Assembly: GCA_016213455.1 (NCBI GenBank) | Contig: JACRAG010000555.1 | Span: forward strand, 1-8,597 | Origin: Anaerolineae bacterium | Lineage (GTDB): Bacteria > Chloroflexota > Anaerolineae > Anaerolineales > Anaerolineaceae | Length of the DNA: 8,597 nt | Reading direction: 5' to 3' | In this document: positions 1 to 6,082 of the stretch, in pieces | Layout: every line of letters begins with the position of its first letter | How positions within the stretch are numbered: position 1 is the stretch's first letter | The notes under the pieces: model-generated | The model's database searches: none | What the model was told of the DNA's origin: nothing | Seen by the model: only the letters and a program-made list of their open reading frames with translations | Made by a program: the position numbers and the translations under genes

Positions 1-675
1 TATCTGCCGGCGCTGTTATTGAAAGGTGCGGCGGAATATTCATTGGGGAACCTGACGGCAGCGCGCGCCTGCGTGGAACAGGCCGAGCAACTGCGGCCCG
101 GCTGGTGGTTGAACGCCCTGAACAGCTCGATCATCGAGCGCGATCAGGGCCATTGGGAAGAGGCCGAGCGCGACCTGGGCCATGCCTTCGATGCTTTCCC
201 AAACGGCGGCGACGCCTCCGGCAGGCAGATGCTGCACCAGGCGCGCAGCGTGATGTATTACCGGCGCGGGCAGATGGACCAGGCCCGCCAGGATTGGGAG
301 CAGGCCTACAAGTCTGCACCCAAAGACGCCGCGATTTTTCCCACCGACCGGCAGCGTATCTTCTGCCAAAATTGGGATTGGGTGATGGATTATTATGCGT
401 TTCTGGAGACCAAAACCCCCGGGTCGCCGGTGCTGCCGTTGATGCGCGGCGAGATGGCGCTGCGCGCAGAGCGTTGGCAGCAGGCGGTGGACGATTTCTC
501 CGTTGTGATCACGCGCCAACCAGCGCTGGAGGATTCGTGCCTGTTTCGCGGGCAGGCGTATGAAAAGCTGGGCCAGCGCGAACGGGCTCTGGATGACTAC
601 CGGCGCGCGCTGCGCGTCACCGACCGGTCGCATATTCGCCGGCTGGCGCAGGAAGGCCTGCGCCGGTTGGAATAA
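1..675 (+). CDS. TPR-repeat protein, C-terminal part (5' end outside window)
   Basis: The reading frame is open from the first base, so this is the last 224 residues of a longer protein; the TTG at 19 is only an internal codon. The sequence is alpha-helical and has tetratricopeptide-repeat character: helix pairs with the A/G/Y/A spacing, such as the early 'YSLGNLTAARACVEQAEQL', a middle repeat around 'YRRGQMDQARQDWEQAY', and the last and clearest one near the C-terminus (about residues 155-195, 'GQAYEKLGQRERALDDYRRAL'). TPR arrays are protein-interaction scaffolds. Here they are probably the C-terminal part of a multidomain regulator or kinase, but the upstream part is not visible. No membrane segment is seen. 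The stop lies 42 nt before the aldo/keto reductase, on the same strand, so the two could be co-transcribed. The TPR assignment is good; the specific function is unknown. Confidence 0.8.
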   Translation, partial: YLPALLLKGAAEYSLGNLTAARACVEQAEQLRPGWWLNALNSSIIERDQGHWEEAERDLGHAFDAFPNGGDASGRQMLHQARSVMYYRRGQMDQARQDWEQAYKSAPKDAAIFPTDRQRIFCQNWDWVMDYYAFLETKTPGSPVLPLMRGEMALRAERWQQAVDDFSVVITRQPALEDSCLFRGQAYEKLGQRERALDDYRRALRVTDRSHIRRLAQEGLRRLE

Positions 676-717
676 TCGTCGCAGTGGCGGCAAAGCCGCA
701 GCGAAGAGGAGGAATAC

Positions 718-1722
718 ATGGAATACCGCAGTTTGGGCCGAACAGGCGTGATGGTGTCGCCGCTTTGTCTGGGCGCGATGAATTTTGGCGGTCCGACCAA
801 CGAAGAAGATTCTTTCCGCATCATCAACCGGGCGCTGGAAGGCGGGATCAACTTCATCGACACTGCCAATGTGTATAACGGCGGCGAGAGTGAGCGCATC
901 GTGGGCAAAGCGCTGCGCGAAAACGGCCGCCGCCAGGAGGTGGTGCTGGCGACCAAGGTGTACAGCCGGGTGGGTGAAGGTCCCAACGATGCCGGCGCGT
1001 CGCGCTATCATATCCTGAAGGCCGTCGAGGATTCGCTGCGCCGGCTGCAGACCGACGTGATTGATCTCTACCAGCTGCACCGTCCCAGTCTGACCATCCC
1101 GGTAGATGAGACCCTGCGCGCCTTTGACGACCTGGTGCGTTCCGGCAAGGTGCGCTACATCGGCGCGTCCACCCATCCGGCGTGGATGGTGATGGAAGCC
1201 CTGGCGGTGAGTGAGAAGTTCAGCCTGGCGCGCTATATCAGCGAGCAGCCGCCGTATAACCTGCTGGACCGGCGCATCGAGAATGAACTGGTGCCGCTGT
1301 GCCAGAAGTACGGCCTGGCCATTTTGCCCTGGTCGCCGCTGGCGATGGGCGTGCTGGCGGGCCGGTACCCCAAGGACGGCAGCGTCCCCGAAGGATCGCG
1401 GGTTGCGCGCGTCAACTGGGCCGCGGCGCGTGAACGCCTGTCAGCCAAGGGGCTGGAAGTGGGCTGGCAGGTGGCTGAAATGGCCAAAGAACGCCAGATG
1501 ACACCGGGCCAGCTTTCGCTGTTGTGGTGCAAGGATCAGCCAGCCATCACCGCGCCGATCATCGGCCCGCGCACGCTCGAGCACCTGGAGGAATTCCTGC
1601 CGGTGATGGAGAAGCGCCTGGAAGAGGCTGACCGCCCGTTGTTCGATGCGCTGGTGCATCCTGGGAATGCCGTGGCGGATTTCTTCAACAGCAACGAGTG
1701 GATGAAAGCCCGTGTGGGGTAG
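718..1722 (+). CDS. Aldo/keto reductase, NADP(H)-dependent oxidoreductase
   Basis: A 334-aa protein of the usual aldo/keto reductase length. The start is fixed by a strong GAGGAGG ribosome-binding site at 706-712, 5 nt before ATG. The N-terminus 'MEYRSLGRTGVMVSPLCLG' is the family's opening strand. The catalytic tetrad is complete: D48 and Y53 in 'NFIDTANVY', K80 in 'LATKV' and H121 in 'YQLHRP'. The nucleotide-binding tail includes 'PWSPLAMGVLAGR' and, near the C-terminus, 'PIIGPRTLEHLEE', typical of the branch related to YajO and voltage-gated potassium channel beta subunits. Such enzymes reduce aldehydes or ketones with NADPH in a (beta/alpha)8 barrel in the cytosol. The substrate cannot be read from the sequence. 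The gene ends 29 nt before a strong terminator, so it is the last gene of its transcript. Confidence 0.95.
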   Translation: MEYRSLGRTGVMVSPLCLGAMNFGGPTNEEDSFRIINRALEGGINFIDTANVYNGGESERIVGKALRENGRRQEVVLATKVYSRVGEGPNDAGASRYHILKAVEDSLRRLQTDVIDLYQLHRPSLTIPVDETLRAFDDLVRSGKVRYIGASTHPAWMVMEALAVSEKFSLARYISEQPPYNLLDRRIENELVPLCQKYGLAILPWSPLAMGVLAGRYPKDGSVPEGSRVARVNWAAARERLSAKGLEVGWQVAEMAKERQMTPGQLSLLWCKDQPAITAPIIGPRTLEHLEEFLPVMEKRLEEADRPLFDALVHPGNAVADFFNSNEWMKARVG

Positions 1723-1751
1723 GCTGCGTTTTCAGCAGTCCACACTGACCA

Positions 1752-1785
1752 AAAAATGAGCCGCACCGCGGCTCATTTTTATTGG
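1752..1785 (+). terminator. Intrinsic terminator after the aldo/keto reductase (likely bidirectional)
   Basis: A perfect 13-bp stem (1752-1764 with 1768-1780) has a GC-rich core around GAGCCGC and a 3-nt loop. It ends in a T-run on the + strand and, because the left arm starts with A6, also gives a T-run on the minus strand. It ends the aldo/keto reductase transcript and could back up the minus-strand RNA terminator a few bases away. Confidence 0.85.
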
Positions 1786-1788
1786 GTT

Positions 1789-1817
1789 AAAAAAAGAGCG
1801 AGGTTGTCACCTCGCTT
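1789..1817 (-). terminator. Intrinsic terminator of the minus-strand small RNA
   Basis: On the minus strand an 8-bp stem AGCGAGGT/ACCTCGCT (1816-1809 with 1804-1797) with loop GACA is followed by C and seven T residues (1795-1789). It lies 2 nt past the 3' strand of the closing helix of the candidate RNA, which fixes where that RNA ends. No minus-strand protein gene precedes it. Confidence 0.85.
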
Positions 1818-1958
1818 GTGCACGACCGGGATTCGAACCCTGCAAAAAGACTCCGTTATAGTAACAGCAGAACAGAAACTGAGACACTTGGGACACAGAC
1901 ACGAACTCGTACTCTACCCGGTTGTCCAAAACGCCTGTACCAACAGATTGGCCGTGCA
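1789..1958 (-). ncRNA. Candidate structured small RNA with tRNA-like ends, class not recognised
   Basis: Transcribed right to left, about 140 nt before its terminator. A consensus promoter places the 5' end at about 1957. The RNA ends pair: TGCACGGCC (1958-1950) with GGTCGTGCA (1827-1819), 9 bp with one G-U. Directly against the 3' strand is a T-arm-like hairpin GGG-TTCGAAT-CCC (1840-1828). Just inside the 5' strand is a D-arm-like hairpin CTGT-TGGT-ACAG (1946-1935) with GG in its loop. The middle has a 7-bp helix (1929-1923 with 1895-1888, one bulge) enclosing ACGAGTTCGT, and a 6-bp hairpin CTGTTA/TAACGG (1867-1853). A canonical tRNA does not fit: it is about 65 nt too long, has no clear anticodon arm, lacks an encoded CCA and has a mismatch if the T-stem is extended to 5 bp. 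Options are a new sRNA, a pseudo-tRNA, a tRNA with an insertion, or a much reduced tmRNA-like molecule (no tag frame or P2 helix seen). Existence is fairly well supported; identity is unknown. Confidence 0.65.
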
Positions 1959-1963
1959 TATTT

Positions 1964-1991
1964 ATTATAGGTGATAATATTGATCTGTCAA
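1964..1991 (-). promoter_or_regulatory. Consensus sigma70-type promoter for the small RNA
   Basis: On the minus strand: -35 TTGACA (1991-1986), 16-nt spacer, -10 TATAAT (1969-1964). Both boxes match the housekeeping consensus at all six positions. The expected start is 6-8 nt past the -10 box, at 1956-1958, which coincides with the first paired base of the closing helix of the RNA. No other promoter in this window matches as well. Confidence 0.8.
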
Positions 1992-2155
1992 GTCATGGAT
2001 TGGCGTGGAGTGCATTTTGGTTTAGCGGAGCATTCCAAGATTAAAAATTCAGGTGAGTGGAAACTGACCATCACCGATCAATCGCCTTCTGGCTATAATT
2101 TATTGCCGGGTTGGGATAGCCGAGATCTACCAATCCGCAACATGGAGGTGGAATC
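1992..2155 (+). promoter_or_regulatory. Divergent intergenic region with -10 box and RBS of the acetyltransferase operon
   Basis: This is the space between the small-RNA promoter and the GNAT gene. A perfect TATAAT lies at 2094-2099, but no good -35 box is found 16-18 nt upstream, so the promoter is tentative. The ribosome-binding site GGAGGT at 2144-2149 stands 6 nt before the ATG at 2156. Nothing else could be recognised here. Confidence 0.4.
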
Positions 2156-2608
2156 ATGCAGATCAGAGACGTACGGGAAGCGGACGCACATGCCCTGTCG
2201 CGGTTGATCAGCGAGTTCACGATGATCGAGCACACGCCGGAGCAGCTTCGCGAACGGTTGGAGCGCAGCCGGGGAATTGAGCATCCGATCCTGGCTGAAA
2301 TCGATGGCGTGGTGGTGGGATTTGCCAGCTTGCGGTTGCACGGTTACCTGGGTGAAGATGCGCCGTATGCGGAGATCTCCGAGCTGTTTGTGTCTGCGCC
2401 TTTCCGCGGGCGCGGTGTGGCCCGGGCGTTGATGTTGGAACTGGAGGCGCGCGCGCGGGCAGCCGGGGCAAGCAGCCTTTCGGTGCTCACCGACGAGGAA
2501 AATGCGGCGGCGCTGGGCGTTTACCAGGCGATGGGTTTTGAGAAGTTTAGCGTTGCGCTGCAGAAATGGTTTACCGAAGACCGCCCTTACCGTCAGGACG
2601 AGGCTTGA
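2156..2608 (+). CDS. GNAT-family N-acetyltransferase
   Basis: A 150-aa single-domain protein, full length for a small GNAT enzyme. The start has GGAGGT 6 nt upstream, and the N-terminus 'MQIRDVREADAHAL' is the usual beta1-alpha1 entry. Motif A is 'ISELFVSAPFRGRGVARAL' at residues 74-92. It contains R84-G-R-G-V-A89, the Q/RxxGxG/A loop that binds the pyrophosphate of acetyl-CoA. Motif B is near 110-128, with N116, Y123 and 'MGF' at 126-128; this Tyr is the usual general acid. The enzyme transfers acetyl from acetyl-CoA to an amine, in the cytosol. The acceptor cannot be deduced. It is the first gene of a probable operon with the YecM-like gene (56 nt gap) and the SDR gene. An aminoglycoside or antibiotic target is not implied by anything seen. 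Confidence 0.92.
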   Translation: MQIRDVREADAHALSRLISEFTMIEHTPEQLRERLERSRGIEHPILAEIDGVVVGFASLRLHGYLGEDAPYAEISELFVSAPFRGRGVARALMLELEARARAAGASSLSVLTDEENAAALGVYQAMGFEKFSVALQKWFTEDRPYRQDEA

Positions 2609-2664
2609 CCGCGGGATACGGTAAGGATGGTTTATCCAGAAAACCTGTTGATAAGGAGAATGAA

Positions 2665-3201
2665 ATGAATCAAGCGTTAATCCAAATCCTTGGCGACTAC
2701 GCCGACTTTTATGCCATGCAGGCCAAACGACTGTTGAACATGGGCATCGATATTGAGGGGTATGAAGTCAGCCACCTGGCATTCCGTACAGAAACCCTGG
2801 AGGATTACCTGCATGTGCGGAAGAATCTTGAAACGGTTTGCCTCGCCAATGTCGAAAACACCTGGAATGGCAGGCCGATCTCCAAACTGTTGTTAAAAGA
2901 GCCGTTGCAGCTCTCTCAAAGCGCAACAACGGATTTGATCGAGTTGATTCCACCCGTCCACCAGAATATTTACAAGATGGGATTGGAACATGTGGGCATT
3001 GTGATCGGCGAATCGTTTGACGACTTTGCCCGGCTCCATGCGGGAAAATTCACCGGTCAACAGGACCAGGGACCTTTCTGTCAGCCGTACTACATTGCCT
3101 TCCCCGATCACACCAACGTCAAATTTTACCGGTATTCCTTGAAGAAGGTGTGCGTGCTGGAAGGCAAGCGCTTTGATGGTTTTCATCATGAAGTGGCCTG
3201 A
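2665..3201 (+). CDS. yecM: YecM-family protein with VOC (glyoxalase-like) fold
   Basis: A 178-aa protein. The start is the ATG at 2665 because AAGGAG (2653-2658) lies 6 nt upstream; an in-frame ATG at 2566 overlaps the GNAT gene and has no such site. It resembles E. coli YecM along its length: 'HLAFRT' (37-42), 'WNGRPISKLLLKEPLQL' (67-83), 'LIELIPP' (91-97), 'LEHVGIVI' (107-114) and 'NVKFYRYSL' (151-159). YecM proteins have a vicinal-oxygen-chelate fold and are predicted metal-binding isomerases or oxygenases with no proven reaction. H37, E93 and H109 stand where the VOC metal triad is expected and are conserved in the comparison I made from memory. It sits in the middle of the GNAT-YecM-SDR run, 19 nt ahead of the SDR gene. 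The symbol is by family only; the function is not known. Confidence 0.82.
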   Translation: MNQALIQILGDYADFYAMQAKRLLNMGIDIEGYEVSHLAFRTETLEDYLHVRKNLETVCLANVENTWNGRPISKLLLKEPLQLSQSATTDLIELIPPVHQNIYKMGLEHVGIVIGESFDDFARLHAGKFTGQQDQGPFCQPYYIAFPDHTNVKFYRYSLKKVCVLEGKRFDGFHHEVA

Positions 3202-3220
3202 AGGGAAGGAAGAAGTGACC

Positions 3221-4054
3221 ATGAAATCATTGGCTGGAAAAGTTGCTCTGGTGACCGGGGCAAGCCGCGGCGTTGGCAGGGGCATCGCGTTGGGGCTGGG
3301 TGAGGCAGGCGCCACAGTTTACATTACCGGGCGCACGATCGAATCCGGGCAAAGCGCCGCCAGATTACCCGGCACCATACAGCAGACCGCGGATGAAGTA
3401 ACCCAATTGGGCGGGCAGGGCATCGCTTTGCGCTGCGACCACCGCGACGACGATCAGGTCCGCGCGGTTTTTGAACGCATTCAACGCGAACAGGGCCGGC
3501 TGGACGTGCTGGTCAATAATGTCTGGGCCGGGTATGAGCATTATACGGATGGGACAAAATTTTGGGAGGAGACGGGTTTTTGGACCATGCCATTGACGCG
3601 CTGGGATGCCATGTTTCAGGCTGGCGTGCGAGCGCATTACGTCGCCAGTGCGCTGGCAGCGCCACTGATGATGGTCCGCAAGTCCGGGTTGATCGTGAAC
3701 ATCTCTTTTTTTGCTGCTCAACGCGATGATCGCGGGGTGGCTTACGGGGTCGCCAAAGCTGCCACAGACCGGATGGCAGCCTGTATGGCGCACGAATTGC
3801 GTGAACACCAGGTGGCGGTCGTATCGCTTTACCCCGGGCTGGTGCGCACCGAATCCGTGCTGCAGGCTAATTTCGACTTGTCCAATTCTGAATCACCACA
3901 TTTCATCGGGCGGGCGGTATCGGCGCTGGCAGCAGACCCGGATGTGATGACCAGGTCCGGACAGGTGCTGGTGGCGGCTGCCCTGGCATTGGAATATGGA
4001 TTTACCGATATCGACGGAAAGCAACCCCGGCCGCTGACTGTGGATGAAACTTAA
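3221..4054 (+). CDS. Short-chain dehydrogenase/reductase, DHRS1-like
   Basis: A 277-aa classical SDR. The ATG at 3221 opens the first beta strand ('MKSLAGKVALVTGAS') and follows AAGGAA about 9 nt upstream; longer in-frame starts reach into the preceding gene. The Rossmann motif TGASRGVG spans residues 12-19, 'NNVWAG' is at 99-104, and the catalytic residues are S162, Y175 and K179 in the Y-x3-K pattern. 'CDHRDD' at 72-77 is the adenine-binding acidic patch. The match goes beyond the generic fold. 'KFWE' and a WD pair, 'YGVAKAATDRMAA', 'HELREH', 'SLYPGLVRTE' and a C-terminal 'ALAADPDVMTRSGQVL...YGFTDIDGK' all parallel animal DHRS1, which carries a longer C-terminal tail missing here. It is probably an NAD(P)H-dependent carbonyl reductase in the cytosol with unknown substrate, and the last gene of the operon. 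It ends 39 nt from the convergent inhibitor gene, with no clear terminator between. Confidence 0.92.
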   Translation: MKSLAGKVALVTGASRGVGRGIALGLGEAGATVYITGRTIESGQSAARLPGTIQQTADEVTQLGGQGIALRCDHRDDDQVRAVFERIQREQGRLDVLVNNVWAGYEHYTDGTKFWEETGFWTMPLTRWDAMFQAGVRAHYVASALAAPLMMVRKSGLIVNISFFAAQRDDRGVAYGVAKAATDRMAACMAHELREHQVAVVSLYPGLVRTESVLQANFDLSNSESPHFIGRAVSALAADPDVMTRSGQVLVAAALALEYGFTDIDGKQPRPLTVDET

Positions 4055-4093
4055 ACCGGCTAATTGGCAATTCTGGTGATGGTTAAGTAAGGT

Positions 4094-4420
4094 TTACGCC
4101 GCGACAAGGCGAAAGCTGACCCGGTCTTGCGCCTGTGCCGGCTTTTCCCAGGGACGGCGGTAGCTCAACCTCAGCTCGTAGATTCCGGCTGACAGCATGA
4201 GAAAGCTGTAAATCTGCAGTTCTGTCCCGCCCAGGGTGGGTTCGACCATCTTTTCAAAGCGCATATCGCCTGTGGGCGACAAAAAATCATCCAGATCAGA
4301 ATCGATGACCCAGGCGTACCCGGTCCCCGGTGAGACGGTCAACTGCAAGATCAGTTCATCCTGCGCATGCAGGTGTATTTCCTGTTGATTTTGTGCTTCG
4401 GTCAGGACAATCTTGGCCAT
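4094..4420 (-). CDS. Chagasin-family (I42) inhibitor of papain-like cysteine proteases
   Basis: A 108-aa protein, the normal size of chagasin-type inhibitors. AAGGA 7 nt upstream of ATG (4432-4428) supports the start. The three inhibitory loops of the family can all be located. Loop L2 is 'SPGTGYAW' at 30-37 (family NPTTGY/F), L4 is 'PTLGGTELQ' at 61-69 (family GxGG), and L6 is 'RRPWEK' at 88-93 (family RPW). In chagasin these three loops wedge into and block the active-site cleft of C1 proteases. The L2 Asn-Pro is replaced by Ser-Pro and the first Gly of L4 by Thr-Leu, so affinity may differ from the type proteins. There is no signal peptide, so a cytosolic place of action is expected. The next gene upstream on the same strand is a papain-family protease, its obvious candidate target. 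Family assignment is strong; the target is inferred from linkage. Confidence 0.92.
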   Translation of the reverse strand: MAKIVLTEAQNQQEIHLHAQDELILQLTVSPGTGYAWVIDSDLDDFLSPTGDMRFEKMVEPTLGGTELQIYSFLMLSAGIYELRLSYRRPWEKPAQAQDRVSFRLVAA

Positions 4421-4474
4421 GCTTTGTCCTTCCTATGAAAACCATGCGTTTCTGAGTTCCACATCCTTGGAATC

Positions 4475-4503
4475 ACTATAACATGTTGGCGGGTGGGTGA
4501 CAA
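4475..4503 (-). promoter_or_regulatory. Extended -10 promoter of the inhibitor gene
   Basis: On the minus strand: TTGTCA (4503-4498), 17-nt spacer, TATAGT (4480-4475), with an extended -10 TG at 4483-4482. The predicted start is near 4468, giving a leader of about 48 nt that contains the ribosome-binding site. It implies that the inhibitor can be made without read-through from the protease gene. Confidence 0.65.
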
Positions 4504-4528
4504 TCGGCTGCCCGGCTGTTTCCCAATT

Positions 4529-4567
4529 GGGTCATGTCGTCTCATTGCCGGTGAGACGACATGACCC
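4529..4567. repeat. 16-bp perfect inverted repeat between protease and inhibitor genes
   Basis: GGGTCATGTCGTCTCA (4529-4544), a 7-nt loop (4545-4551) and its exact reverse complement (4552-4567). Neither strand has a proper T-run after the stem: the minus-strand exit reads AATTGGGAAA and the + strand exit is only mildly T-rich. It could stop or slow transcripts coming from the protease gene, stabilise their 3' end, or bind a dimeric regulator just upstream of the inhibitor promoter. The role is undecided. Confidence 0.75.
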
Positions 4568-4630
4568 GGTTTGTTGTGTAAAGATACTCCAACGCTTGCT
4601 GCCGCCAGGGTGTATCTCCTTGCGGGTGGT

Positions 4631-6082
4631 TTATTGCGTTCCGGCTGGACGATCCATGGTGATCATCAAGTCCGGGCGGGCCTGGTCGCGAATGGTGACG
4701 ATTTCTTCCTTGGCGGTCACGGTTCCGGCAACTTCAGCCTGCAGCCCGCCGCCCACCTGAATCTTGCCGCCCATGCTGCAGGGCACAGCCAGAATGGTGA
4801 GCGTTCCGGAGTCCAACTGCAGTGTATATCCGTTGAGCCAGATCTTCCAGTACACCGTGTGGGTGCCGGCGGGAAGTTTCATCGCAAACGAGGAGTGAAC
4901 GGGTACGTATTGGTTGGCGGCGGTGAATGAACCGCGGCGCAGCGAGCCGGTGAACATGGTGTTGGGGGTTTCGGCGGTGTAAAGCCCGGTGGTGAACATC
5001 TGTGGCGCGCTGCCCTTGACAATGGTCGCGGAGGCGTCGGCAACAAAGGAGACAAGCATCTCCTTGGGCAGGTTGAAGCTGACCGAGGTCACGTTGGCGT
5101 TGGCGTTGAATTGTTTAGTGTCCACAAAGAAGAACTCCTGGTAAGCCATCAAGGTGGGGCCATCCTGGCAAACCGGCGCCACTTCCGCCTGTACCCAGGC
5201 TGCGCCGTAACCCACCTTGTTGCTGTCGTAAGCAATCCACATATAGCCGGATTCACCCCAGGCGGTGCCCCAGGAATTTTTGATGCGCCAGGCTTTTTTC
5301 GCATCATCCCAGCCGATCAGGGTGATGGCGTGGTTGACATTGCCGGGATTCTTCTCGTTGAACACACCGCCGGTGTAGGCCTGGAAAGCCGGCGTGACGT
5401 TGACCGCAATAGCCAATGGGCCGTATTCGCACAAGGCTGCCTTCAACTCGGCCACAGATGGGATGGCTACCGTGCTGTTGACGTATCCCCAGGTCACGGC
5501 TTTGTAGGGGTGCTTGACGTCCGCCCGGCAGCCGCCTTTCTTGGCGACGTAGGCATATTCGCTCTCGTCGGCAGACCCGGTGTCGATCAGGTATTGAAAA
5601 GCCCACCAACCTCCGCCGCAGCTTCCTGCGCCGCTGCAGTCCAGCGTGTCTTGTTCAGAAGTGTTGATCAGGTTCTTGTTCAGGATCGCATAGCTGCCCT
5701 CGAATGCGCCGTGGGTGCCAAAGGCCCAACAGCTGCCGCACGGGCCCTGGTCCTTGACCGGCGTGACGGCATTTTTGTCGGCCCAGTTGAACTGCGCAGC
5801 CGAGGCGACACACTGTTCCAGGAACACGGGGCGCTGACCGGCTCTTAACAAGGCTCTGGCCTGCATGTTTTGCGCCTTGGCCTGTTCAAGCCAGTTCTCC
5901 GGAGGTTTCAGACCAGTAATTTCTTCGATGTCAAAATCCAGGGCCGATGTGTAACCGATGTCAAACGTCCAATTTTCATTCTCCTTCGCGCTGCGCAGGC
6001 TGGTCAGAGTTGATTTGATCTTGGTGGTCGCAGCCAGTTCGCGCTTTTTATAGTCCGAAGATGGGGTAATTGAAATTGCCAT
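4631..6082 (-). CDS. Papain-family (C1A) cysteine protease with C-terminal beta-rich domain
   Basis: 483 aa. The start is the ATG at 6082 because AAGGAG (6094-6089) lies 6 nt upstream; a GTG at 6139 would add 19 residues without such a site. The catalytic set is complete: oxyanion Q112 and nucleophile C118 in 'QGPCGSCWAF' (112-121), H251 in 'NVNHAITLIGW', and N269 in 'IKNSWG'. 'CSGAGSCGGGWW' (149-160) is the family's disulfide-bearing substrate-pocket segment. Residues 1-95 form a short N-terminal region with 'GYTSALD', probably a propeptide; the ERFNIN signature of classical cathepsins is absent. After the protease domain (about 96-305) come about 175 residues of predicted beta-strands, a possible beta-sandwich that I cannot assign. 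No hydrophobic signal peptide is seen ('MAISITPSSDYKKREL'), so it is cytosolic or leaves the cell by another route. A chagasin-type inhibitor gene follows 210 nt downstream. Endopeptidase activity is expected; the substrate is unknown. Confidence 0.95.
   Translation of the reverse strand: MAISITPSSDYKKRELAATTKIKSTLTSLRSAKENENWTFDIGYTSALDFDIEEITGLKPPENWLEQAKAQNMQARALLRAGQRPVFLEQCVASAAQFNWADKNAVTPVKDQGPCGSCWAFGTHGAFEGSYAILNKNLINTSEQDTLDCSGAGSCGGGWWAFQYLIDTGSADESEYAYVAKKGGCRADVKHPYKAVTWGYVNSTVAIPSVAELKAALCEYGPLAIAVNVTPAFQAYTGGVFNEKNPGNVNHAITLIGWDDAKKAWRIKNSWGTAWGESGYMWIAYDSNKVGYGAAWVQAEVAPVCQDGPTLMAYQEFFFVDTKQFNANANVTSVSFNLPKEMLVSFVADASATIVKGSAPQMFTTGLYTAETPNTMFTGSLRRGSFTAANQYVPVHSSFAMKLPAGTHTVYWKIWLNGYTLQLDSGTLTILAVPCSMGGKIQVGGGLQAEVAGTVTAKEEIVTIRDQARPDLMITMDRPAGTQ

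Noticed and set aside
40..1176. A 378-codon minus-strand open frame
   Set aside because: It lies opposite the TPR and aldo/keto reductase genes, has no recognisable domain, and results from GC-rich codon bias.
1819..1958. Canonical tRNA gene
   Set aside because: The T-arm and closing helix are tRNA-like, but the span is 140 nt, no standard anticodon arm or encoded CCA is present, and the 5-bp T-stem would contain a mismatch.
1807..1959. A 50-codon minus-strand frame from ATG at 1959 across the candidate small RNA
   Set aside because: It would need to be leaderless, since the transcript start lies at about 1957, and it has no ribosome-binding site. The composition looks non-coding, and the pairing of the RNA ends explains the region better.
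2566..2664. N-terminal extension of the YecM-like protein from ATG at 2566
   Set aside because: It overlaps the end of the acetyltransferase gene and adds residues unlike the family; the ATG at 2665 has AAGGAG at the right distance.
5111..5848. A 245-codon + strand open frame
   Set aside because: It is antisense to the catalytic domain of the papain-like protease, whose active-site motifs are unambiguous in the opposite strand.
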